DNA from: Ruminococcaceae bacterium UBA7147
Lineage (GTDB): Bacteria; Bacillota; Clostridia; Oscillospirales; Acutalibacteraceae
Reading direction: 5' to 3'
Length of the DNA stretch: 9,830 bases
NCBI GenBank assembly: GCA_002491825.1
Contig: DKWR01000014.1
Location: forward strand, 1 to 9,830
In this document: positions 1 to 7,000 of the stretch, one piece after another
Position numbering within the stretch: position 1 is the stretch's first letter
Layout: the number at the start of each line of letters is the position of its first letter
Made by a program: the position numbers and the translations under genes
Notes under the pieces: model-generated
What the model was told of the DNA's origin: nothing
The model's database searches: none
What the model saw: the letters and a program-made list of their open reading frames with translations, nothing else

Positions 1-115
1 AAAAATCCTCGTAATGCGTCAGCATTACTGCGGTTTATTGGTCCAACCTGACGAAAAATCTGACGGCGCAATATGCACAAACGATTTAATCAGTGTTTCC
101 TTAATCGGCGGCATA
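1..115. other. Non-coding left edge with a small perfect hairpin
   Basis: I find no credible gene here: a plus-strand open frame beginning at 14 runs through a terminator and then antisense to the permease gene, so it is not believable. What can be seen is a perfect 7-bp inverted repeat, GTAATGC (11-17) and GCATTAC (22-28) around GTCA, and a short direct repeat, CTGACG, at 49-54 and 61-66. The stretch could be the end of a transcript coming from the left, or a copy of a dispersed intergenic repeat. Neither can be decided from one copy. Confidence 0.4.
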
Positions 116-120
116 ATTAA

Positions 121-160
121 AAAGGTCGGTACACCGCATTACAGCGATGTTCCGACCTTT
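121..160 (-). terminator. Intrinsic terminator of the sugar ABC transporter operon
   Basis: AAAGGTCGG (121-129) pairs perfectly with CCGACCTTT (152-160). Inside it, ACACCGC (131-137) pairs with GCGATGT (144-150) with one G-U wobble when read on the minus strand, giving a long, nearly continuous stem. On the minus strand the stem is followed by TT and then AATTATG, so with the stem's own T's there is a run of five. It lies about 58 bases past the permease stop codon at 218. The plus-strand side is followed by GTTCTTTTATT, so it may also end transcripts arriving from the left. Confidence 0.85.
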
Positions 161-202
161 GTTCTTTTATTAAGCGTCAGATTACCCGACTCAAATTTGC
201 GT

Positions 203-217
203 GCCGAGGCACTCGGC
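203..217 (-). other. GC-rich hairpin directly after the MalG-type stop codon
   Basis: GCCGAG (203-208) and CTCGGC (212-217) form a 6-bp perfect stem with a 3-base loop, beginning at the base next to the TGA stop (218-220) on the minus strand. There is no T tract, so it is not itself a terminator. It could be a processing or 3'-end-protecting structure, or chance. Confidence 0.35.
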
Positions 218-1099
218 TCAACCTTTGACTGCACCTGCCATAACACCCTTGATGATGTATTTCTGACAAGCAAAGTAGAAGATGATAATCGGGATGATTG
301 CAAGCACGAGCATAGCCATCATAGCCGCCATATCAATTGAACCGTATCCTCCACGCAGATACTGAATTGCCATCGGAATTGTTTTCGTTTCGCTCGGAAG
401 AATGAGCGTCGGAAGCAGATAGTCGTTCCAAATCCACATTGCGTTGAGGATTGCAACGGTGATTGCAGACGGGCGGAGAATCGGGAAGTCGATGAGGAAA
501 AACGTCTTCATCGGTCCGCAGCCGTCAATCATAGCCGCCTCTTCAATTTCAAGCGGAACGGATTTTACGAAACCGGCAAACATAAACACTGAAAGTCCTG
601 CACCGAAGCCGAGATAGATTACTACAATGCCGAACATATTGTCAAGGTGAGTCATATTTGCAACCTGTGACATCGGATACATAACCATCTGGAACGGAAC
701 AATCATTGAGAATGCAAAGAGCAGGTACAAAAGCTTGGTGTACCACGTCTTGACTCTGGTGATAAACCATGCGCACATTGCCGTTGCAAGCACAATTAAA
801 ATTACCGAACATACGGTGATAAACAGCGATACAAAGAATGCGCTGAAGAAGTCGATTTTTTCAATGCCGTTTGTGTAGTTTTTCAGTCCGACAAAGCTTT
901 CCGCATTCGGAAAAACAAACGGATCGTTGCTGACAAAAAGCTTGCCCTTAAAGCTGTTCATCAGAACAAGCAGAATCGGAGCGATGAAAACAATGGAAAT
1001 AATCATCAGGATTATAAATTTAATCCAGTCCTTGCCCGTCATCGGAGCACGGAGCTTTTCCTTTTTATCCTTGATTTTGGATTTAACCTTTTCAGCCAT
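218..1099 (-). CDS. Sugar ABC transporter permease, MalG type
   Basis: This 293-residue inner-membrane protein is the second permease subunit of a carbohydrate importer (binding-protein-dependent transport, CUT1-like). About six membrane segments can be seen, at roughly residues 27-48, 84-108, 121-146, 155-178, 210-233 and 257-279, after a Lys-rich cytoplasmic N-terminus. The EAA loop that contacts the ATPase is intact: EAAMIDG at 187-193, ending at Pro206. Length is normal for the family. The ATG at 1099-1097 overlaps the TAA of the upstream permease by one base (TAATG), so the two are probably translationally coupled; AAAGGAGG lies 10 bases upstream. No ATP-binding subunit follows; the operon ends at the terminator at 121-160. 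The sugar is not shown by the sequence. Malto-oligosaccharides are inferred from the divergent amylase. Confidence 0.95.
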   Translation of the reverse strand: MAEKVKSKIKDKKEKLRAPMTGKDWIKFIILMIISIVFIAPILLVLMNSFKGKLFVSNDPFVFPNAESFVGLKNYTNGIEKIDFFSAFFVSLFITVCSVILIVLATAMCAWFITRVKTWYTKLLYLLFAFSMIVPFQMVMYPMSQVANMTHLDNMFGIVVIYLGFGAGLSVFMFAGFVKSVPLEIEEAAMIDGCGPMKTFFLIDFPILRPSAITVAILNAMWIWNDYLLPTLILPSETKTIPMAIQYLRGGYGSIDMAAMMAMLVLAIIPIIIFYFACQKYIIKGVMAGAVKG

Positions 1100-1941
1100 T
1101 AGTTTTCAACCTCCTTTCTTCTTGTTAAGAAGAGCTGTGTAAGCGCAATTGCCGCAACAATGAGGAAGAATATTACAGCTTTAGCCTGTCCTACGCCCTG
1201 CCAGCCTACACGTCCGTAGAAAGTGTTGTAGATGTCAAGCGCAAGCATCTGCGTTGACTTGCCGGGTGCGCCTGCCGTAAGAGCATAGTTCTGGTCAAAC
1301 AGCTTGAACGAGTTTGTAAGCGTTAAGAACAGACAGATTGTAATTGACGGCATAACCTGAGGAATTGTGATATGGAACAGTCTTTGCACACTGTTTGCAC
1401 CATCAATTTGTGCCGCCTCAATAAGGTCGGGCGAAATATTCTGAATGCCCGAAATGTAAATAATCATCATATATCCTATAAGCTGCCAGTTCATCAGTAT
1501 GACGAGTCCCCAGAAGCCGTAAGAAGCGTCGGTTGTAATTGTGGCGTTGAAATACTGCAAAACGCCGTTGATAATCATAAGCCAGATATAGCCCAGCACG
1601 ATACCGCCGATAAGGTTCGGCATAAAGAAGATTGTTCTGAATACGTTGGTGCCTCGAAGCGCCTTTGTAAGCAGCATTGCAAACAGAAAGGCGAGAATGT
1701 TGATTGTGATAACGGACACAATCGTGAATTTTACCGTAAACCACAGCGCATTTATAAAGTCCTCGTTTGCAAAAGCCTTGAGATAGTTATCAAAGCCTAC
1801 CCATTTTGCATTTTTTACCGTCTTGAATTTGCAGAAAGAGAGATAGATTCCTATAATAAACGGAATCAGAAACGAAATGAGAAATGCGACAACGGTCGGA
1901 AGTGCAAGCACAGGAAACCATTTTTTTATTGCCTTTTGCAT
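1099..1941 (-). CDS. Sugar ABC transporter permease, MalF type
   Basis: This 280-residue membrane protein is the first permease subunit and partner of the MalG-type protein. Six membrane segments are likely, near residues 11-34, 66-92, 104-127, 142-165, 195-215 and 255-274. The EAA loop reads EAAQIDG (175-181) and ends at Pro194. It lacks the extra N-terminal segments and large periplasmic loop of E. coli MalF and matches the shorter form usual in Gram-positive CUT1 importers. I start it at the ATG at 1941-1939, because GGAGG (1951-1947) sits five bases before it. An in-frame ATG at 1953 would add four residues, but its G overlaps that GGAGG, and its own AAGGA lies only three bases away. Expression probably depends on read-through of the terminator just upstream, or on a promoter not recognised here. 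Confidence 0.93.
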   Translation of the reverse strand: MQKAIKKWFPVLALPTVVAFLISFLIPFIIGIYLSFCKFKTVKNAKWVGFDNYLKAFANEDFINALWFTVKFTIVSVITINILAFLFAMLLTKALRGTNVFRTIFFMPNLIGGIVLGYIWLMIINGVLQYFNATITTDASYGFWGLVILMNWQLIGYMMIIYISGIQNISPDLIEAAQIDGANSVQRLFHITIPQVMPSITICLFLTLTNSFKLFDQNYALTAGAPGKSTQMLALDIYNTFYGRVGWQGVGQAKAVIFFLIVAAIALTQLFLTRRKEVEN

Positions 1942-1946
1942 ATTTT

Positions 1947-1951
1947 CCTCC
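1947..1951 (-). promoter_or_regulatory. Ribosome binding site that decides the MalF-type start
   Basis: Read on the minus strand, the segment is ATGGAGGAAAATATG. The GGAGG has ideal spacing (5 bases) to the second ATG and overlaps the first one. This favours the second ATG (1941) as the main start. Confidence 0.6.
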
Positions 1952-1964
1952 ATTTGTCCTTTTT

Positions 1965-2000
1965 AAAAAAACCTCCTGCCCCCGAGGGAGCAGGAGGTTT
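1965..2000 (-). terminator. Intercistronic terminator between binding protein and permeases
   Basis: AAACCTCCTGC (1969-1979) and GCAGGAGGTTT (1990-2000) form a perfect 11-bp stem around a 10-base loop. On the minus strand the stem ends in TTT followed by four more T (1968-1965), a seven-T run. It sits 41 bases after the binding-protein stop codon (2042) and about 14 bases before the GGAGG of the next gene. In sugar importers this arrangement is known to make the binding protein more abundant than the permeases, by partial termination or by protecting the 3' end of the processed upstream message. The loop CCCCGAGGGA is too tight to add much stem. Confidence 0.85.
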
Positions 2001-2041
2001 GCAGTTAATTATTTGATTGATGCCTAAAGCATAAGCTTTGC

Positions 2042-3454
2042 TTATTCAGCTGTTGCCTCACGCTCCGTTGTCCATGAAGTCTTAGCGTCATCAACAACCT
2101 TTGACCAGTCTTTCTGTCCCTGAACATACTCAAGGAGAGATGCACCGAATTCGTTTTTCCAGTTTTCACTCGGGAATGCTGTGAAGAGCCATTCAGGATT
2201 CTTGATTCCTTCGCTCTCTTTTGCTTTCCAAGAAAGAACTTCCTTAGCAAGCGGATCAGTTGGCTGCTCATCTTCCTTAAATGTGTTGAAAGGAGTGATA
2301 AATCCAAGGTCATTTGTTACAGCGTCCTTACCGTAATCGCTTGAGAACAACCATACGAGGAAGTCAATAGATGCCTGCTGTGTAGCTTCGTCAACTTCGC
2401 TGTTGATAGCGAAGTAGTTTTCTGTACCAATGCAAATACCCTGTTTTTCTTCGTCCTTGACACCTGTGTAGATTGGAAGGAATTTAATATTTTCAGCCTT
2501 TGTTACATTGCCGTCAACACCGTTAATCTGTGACCAGCCCCAGTTACCGTTCTGAATCATAGCGCACTTGCCTGTAGCAAATTCAGCCATTGACTCGTCA
2601 ACAGTCTTGCTTCCGAGGAGCTTCTTGTCTGTACAAGAGTTATTTGTATAAAGGTCAAAAATATTCTTGTAGTTGTCTGCATACTTAAACGAAATTTCTT
2701 TAGCATTAAGACCGTTAAGAATTACATTGTCACTTGATGTGTCATCTTTGAACTCATAGTAAAGCGGAAGGTTTGCAAGGTGAGTCTGCCATCTCCAGTC
2801 GTCACCGGTTTTAAGTGATGTTGAGCCGAATACGCCGCCAATGCCGAGCTCGTCCTTCTTTGCTGTCATATCTTCAACAACGAGCTTAAGTGTATCAAAG
2901 TTCTTGATTTCGTCTGTTGACTTAGCCTTTGCGCCGTCAGTCTTGAAGTACTTCTGCATAATCTCGTCATTATAGATAATGCCGTAACCCTCAATTGCGT
3001 AAGGAACACCGTAAACGCCTTCGTCTTTTGTTACTGCGAGCGACTTATTCTCATCGGTAAGCATATTGTAAAGCTCTGTGTCCTTAAGGTCTGCGCAGTA
3101 GTCAGTCCAGTTCTGATAACCAACAGGTCCGTTAATCTGGAAGATTGTCGGCGGATCTGACTTTGCAATTTCTGATGTGAGAGTTTTCTCGTACTCACCC
3201 GAAGCGGCTGTCTTAACCTTAACCTCGATGCCTGTTTCTTCCTTGTACTTTTTAGCGATAGCCTCGTACTTGTCGGCAATTTCGGGCTTGAAGTTTAAGA
3301 AGTAAATTGACTTTACGCCTGATGTGTCAGCCTTACTGCTTGAGCCTGATTCAGAACCTGAACCTGATGAGCCTGAACCGCCGCATCCTGCAAAAGCAGT
3401 AGCCATCATGCAGCCTGCCATTGTAAGGGCAAGGACTTTTTTTGACTTTTTCAT
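2042..3454 (-). CDS. Sugar ABC transporter substrate-binding lipoprotein (SBP_bac_1 family)
   Basis: This 470-residue extracellular solute-binding protein captures the sugar and delivers it to the permeases. The N-terminus is a lipoprotein signal: basic MKKSKK, a hydrophobic stretch, then FAGC with the lipidated Cys at residue 24. A Gly/Ser-rich tether follows (25-45). The mature part has the layout of family 1 binding proteins, with a motif near 295-310 (GKCAMIQNGNWGW) typical of oligosaccharide binders. Trp220, Trp222, Trp305, Trp307 and Trp368 could line a sugar-stacking site, although this is inference. An earlier Cys15 (MAGC) is too close to the N-terminus to be the lipidation site. AAAGGAG (3470-3464) lies nine bases before the ATG. 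The gene is first in the minus-strand operon and divergent from the amylase, so maltodextrin is the best guess for ligand. Other oligosaccharides are possible. Confidence 0.93.
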   Translation of the reverse strand: MKKSKKVLALTMAGCMMATAFAGCGGSGSSGSGSESGSSSKADTSGVKSIYFLNFKPEIADKYEAIAKKYKEETGIEVKVKTAASGEYEKTLTSEIAKSDPPTIFQINGPVGYQNWTDYCADLKDTELYNMLTDENKSLAVTKDEGVYGVPYAIEGYGIIYNDEIMQKYFKTDGAKAKSTDEIKNFDTLKLVVEDMTAKKDELGIGGVFGSTSLKTGDDWRWQTHLANLPLYYEFKDDTSSDNVILNGLNAKEISFKYADNYKNIFDLYTNNSCTDKKLLGSKTVDESMAEFATGKCAMIQNGNWGWSQINGVDGNVTKAENIKFLPIYTGVKDEEKQGICIGTENYFAINSEVDEATQQASIDFLVWLFSSDYGKDAVTNDLGFITPFNTFKEDEQPTDPLAKEVLSWKAKESEGIKNPEWLFTAFPSENWKNEFGASLLEYVQGQKDWSKVVDDAKTSWTTEREATAE

Positions 3455-3496
3455 TTTAAGAATCTCCTTTAGAAAATATAAGTATTAAGAAATTTC

Positions 3497-3556
3497 TGCC
3501 GTAACTGCTGAAATATTGCGCAAAACGCATGTGTAATCAGCCACGTAACTGCGGCA
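3497..3556 (-). promoter_or_regulatory. Possible structured leader or operator before the binding-protein gene
   Basis: Three pairs of complementary arms are nested: TGCCG (3497-3501) with CGGCA (3552-3556), GCTG (3507-3510) with CAGC (3538-3541), and TGCG (3517-3520) with CGCA (3526-3529). The 8-base sequence GTAACTGC also occurs twice in direct orientation (3501-3508 and 3545-3552), 44 bases apart, and TTGCGCAA (3516-3523) is a perfect palindrome. The whole lies between the proposed promoter (3572-3600) and the ribosome binding site. It could be a weak RNA fold, a pair of binding sites for a regulator, or both. No known riboswitch class is recognised. Confidence 0.35.
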
Positions 3557-3571
3557 ATCTTTCCAATTGCT

Positions 3572-3600
3572 ATAATAACATTAATTTTCAAATTTATCAA
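3572..3600 (-). promoter_or_regulatory. Promoter of the sugar ABC transporter operon
   Basis: Read on the minus strand, TTGATA (3600-3595) and TATTAT (3577-3572) are separated by exactly 17 bases. A TG one base before the -10 gives it an extended form. Transcription would begin near 3565 and give a leader of about 110 bases before the ATG at 3454. Confidence 0.6.
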
Positions 3601-3935
3601 TAGGGTTTTATATATTTTTTAATAAAAAATTTTTAATCCTTATGAAAATTTAGTAATTATATAAGGTTTTATGCGCTTTTCTGCTGAATTAGAAAGTTTT
3701 TACAGTTTTTTTAAATTGCCCCTAAATTGAGCAGTTTGCTGAAAATAAAGATTAAAATATATGAAATATAGCTAAAAACCGAATATTAGTTTCAAATTGT
3801 TAAATTTTATTACAAATGAGTTTCAACACAAAAAACATACAAAAAGTAAAATTGCATAAATTCACCTCTTTTGCATTGTACATAATGACGTTTTTATCTT
3901 TTTGCAGTTTTTATCTATAGAATTTATATATAAAG
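3601..3935. promoter_or_regulatory. AT-rich divergent control region with short direct repeats
   Basis: No gene is visible in this strongly AT-rich stretch between the two divergent promoters. It contains AGTTTCAA twice (3788-3795 and 3819-3826), 31 bases apart, close to three helical turns, and so on the same face of the DNA. It also has TTGCAT at 3852-3857 and 3871-3876, and TTTTTATCT at 3891-3899 and 3908-3916. No clear CcpA (cre) or LacI-type maltose operator was found. The repeats are candidate activator sites for the amylase promoter, but short repeats in such AT-rich DNA can be chance. Confidence 0.35.
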
Positions 3936-3946
3936 TATGTTATAAT
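3936..3946 (+). promoter_or_regulatory. Extended -10 promoter of the amylase gene
   Basis: TATGTTATAAT is a perfect extended -10 element (TG, one base, TATAAT at 3941-3946). The -35 position 17 bases upstream (3918-3923, TAGAAT) is poor, so the promoter relies on the extended -10 and perhaps on an activator. The start would be near 3953, about 60 bases before the ATG. Confidence 0.7.
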
Positions 3947-3955
3947 TTCACTTGT

Positions 3956-3978
3956 ATGGGAAATTTTTCTATTCCCGT
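3956..3978 (+). other. Stem-loop at the 5' end of the amylase message
   Basis: ATGGGAA (3956-3962) pairs with TTCCCGT (3972-3978) with one G-U wobble, around a 9-base AU-rich loop. It would begin within a few bases of the predicted transcription start. 5'-terminal stem-loops are known to stabilise messages in Gram-positive bacteria; that role here is inference. Confidence 0.4.
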
Positions 3979-4012
3979 AAATATTTAGAAGTTTTGAAAG
4001 GAGATCAAACAC

Positions 4013-7000
4013 ATGAAAAGAAAAGGATTACTTAAGTGCTTAAGTGCTGTTTTAGTGCTTTGCATGATACTGTCCTGCGTTTCTTTCTCATTTGCCACCG
4101 CCGGCGCAGCGGTTGTCGGAGAGACAAGCATAGTTTCTGCTTCGTCCTCGGCTTCGGATGACAATTTTACATGGGATAACGCATCAGTATACTTCCTTCT
4201 CACCGACCGTTTCAAGAACGGTAACACATCAAACGACCACTCATACAACAGAGGTCTTGACCAAGACGGCAATGTCGTTAGCGGAATCGACACAAGAGGT
4301 ACATTCCACGGCGGCGACTTTGCAGGCGTAACACAGGCAATTAACGAGGGATATTTTGACGACCTCGGTGTAAACGCCATCTGGATTTCAGCTCCCTACG
4401 AGCAGATTCACGGTTACGTTGTAGGCGGAAACGAAAATCCCAGCTACGCTCACTACTCATATCACGGCTACTACGTTCTCGACTATACACAGACCGACGC
4501 TAACTTCGGTACAGCCGAGGAGTTCGGAACTCTTGTTGACACAGCTCACGAGCACGGAATCAGAGTTATTCTCGACGTAGTTATGAACCACTCTGGCTAC
4601 AACTCGCTCTACGATATGGACGAGTACGGCTACGGCACGGTTAAATCAGGCTGGGAGAGCGATTATTTCAGCCATCAGAATATTAACAACACAACCTACC
4701 ACAGCTACATCGACTACGATACAAGTGCAGCCGACTGGGCTAACTGGTGGGGTGCTGACTGGATTCGCTGCGGCGTTGCAGGCTACACACAGGGCGGCGG
4801 CGACAACCTTACAATGTCGCTTGCAGGACTTCCCGACTTCAAGACGGATTCAACTGCAACAGTAGGAATCCCGACCATCTTAAAGACAAAGTGGACAAAG
4901 GAAGGCAGACTTTCTCAGGAAACAAACGAGCTTTCCTCATACCTGAGCAAAACAGGTAAAAAACAGACTGTTACAAACACCATTTCATACTGGCTCTCAA
5001 CATGGGTAAGAGAATACGGCGTTGACGGCTTCCGCTGCGATACTGCAAAGCACGTTGACCTTGCTTCTTGGAAAACCCTTAAAGACACCTGCGTTGACGC
5101 TCTTAAGGAATGGCGTCAGAACAACCCCTCAAAGCCGGGTGCTGACTGGGACGAGGACTTCTGGATGACAGGCGAGTGCTGGGACCACAACATCGGTTGG
5201 GGTTACGACAGCTACTACACACAGGGCGGCTTTGATTCAATGATTAACTTTGAAACTCAGGGCGGCGGCTTGCTTTCAATGAGCGGCCTTAACGGCGTGT
5301 ACAGCAACTACGCTTCTTCAATCAACTCAAACGACAAGTTCAACCAGCTTTCTTATCTTTCATCACACGACTCAACACTTGCAAGAGGCAACCTTATTTC
5401 AACAGGCTCTGCATTCCTGCTTCTTCCCGGCGGTATTCAGATTTACTACGGTGACGAAACAAACCGTCCGCTTGTTCCGGGCGTTCCGAACGACGGCAAC
5501 GGCGGTGCAGGTCATTCACTGCGCAGTGATATGAACTGGGATTCTGCCGATTCAGCTGTTCTTGCTCACTGGCAGAAGGTCGGCTCATTCAGAAACAAAC
5601 ACGTTTCTATTGGTGCAGGCGATCATCAGCAGATTTCAGGTTATAGCTCATCGACAGGTTACACCTTCTCAAGAAGCTATGACAACGGCGTGATTTCCGA
5701 TAATATTATTGCAACAATCGGCGCACCTTCTAACACAAATCTTGCAGTTGACGTTTCTTCCCTTTGGTCGGACGGCACAACTGTTACAAATGCTTACGAC
5801 GGCACAACCGCTACGGTTACTAACGGCAAGGCTACATTTAACACAGGTGCTAACGGCACTATCCTTATGGAAGGTCCTGTATCAACAATCAGTATGAGCC
5901 TCAAGGGATCATATTCCTTCTATGACAGCCAGACTCTTACAGTATCACTTCGTGGTGCAGATTACGCTATGGTATCAATCGACGGCGGTACTGAATTCAA
6001 GGTTGTAGACGGCGAAAAATTCAGCATAGGCGAGGGTATTGAGGTAGGAGCCACCATCAAGGTAACAATGACTGCTTCAAACGATGAAGAAACATCTACA
6101 AAATCCTTTACCTATAAGAAAAAGGATCCCAATGCTGTTGTCAGAGTTTATTTTGACAACTCAAGGTACAATTGGAGTACCGTAAACGCATATATTTATG
6201 ATGAAAGCTCAGGCGACGCTGTTGAGAATAAGGAGTGGCCCGGCGAGACAATGACTTATGATACCGCTACAGGTTTCTATATGATAGAGGTTCCGGACAA
6301 TCTGACAAACGGCAGAGTAATTTTCAATGCCGGAAGCACATCGACAAACAGATACCCGGGCGACGGTGCGCAGGGACTTGAAATCAACGGAACCCATATG
6401 CTCTTCTCATACGGCAACAAATGGGAACCGTACACTAATCAGACGGTTGGCCCGACTGAACCGACAACTGCACCTGACCCGACAAAAATGACTACAGTAT
6501 ATTTTGACAATTCAAACAGCAAGTTCTCAACTCCGACAATTTATTATTGGTCATCAGCTACCAACAGCGGTCCAAACAGCTGGCCGGGCGTTCCAATGAC
6601 TAATGTGTCGGGAGACATCTGGAAAGCAACTTTTGACAATAAATATGACAAATGTATTTTCAGCAACAGCGGTTCAAATCAGACACGCGACCAAGCAGTT
6701 CCCGGCAATAACTACATTTTTAACGGCAGCAATTGGTCAGCATATACCGTACCGACTGAACCCACAACTGCTCCTGTAACAACAGCACCGGCAACTACTG
6801 CTCCGGTCACAACTGCTCCTGTAACAACAGTACCGGCAACTACTGCACCTGTTACAACAGTTCCCGCAACAACTGCTCCGGCTACTACTGTTCCCACAAC
6901 AGACGAGCTGACGGTAACGGCTTCTTCAAATATTTTCCCGACTGCTACAAAGACCTTTAATAAGGACGAGGGAACAGTTACGGTTTCCTACAAGCTGACG

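Noticed and set aside
14..340. Plus-strand open frame of 108 codons at the left edge
   Set aside because: It reads through the terminator stem at 121-160 and then antisense to the permease; its composition resembles no protein family I know and it has no ribosome binding site.
1372..2016. Plus-strand open frame of 214 codons antisense to the MalF-type gene
   Set aside because: It is rich in Cys, His and Arg, as expected from reading a membrane protein gene backwards, crosses the intercistronic terminator and has no ribosome binding site.
3511..3530. Catabolite repression (cre) or LacI-type maltose operator near TTGCGCAAAACGCA
   Set aside because: The arms are only 4 bp around a 5-base centre and do not match the TGWAANCG-type consensus; kept only as part of the possible leader structure.
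4067..4081. Possible lipobox ILSC (Cys22) in the amylase signal peptide
   Set aside because: The -2 residue is Leu, the hydrophobic segment continues past the Cys, and a good signal peptidase I site (AGA, 30-32) follows; a dockerin protein does not need a lipid anchor.
3985..4380. Minus-strand open frame over the start of the amylase
   Set aside because: It covers the amylase ribosome binding site, signal peptide and early catalytic domain in antisense, with no recognisable protein features.
6749..6904. CRISPR-like array in the repeated stretch
   Set aside because: The repeats are contiguous, in frame and encode a Thr/Pro linker; there are no spacers of uniform length.
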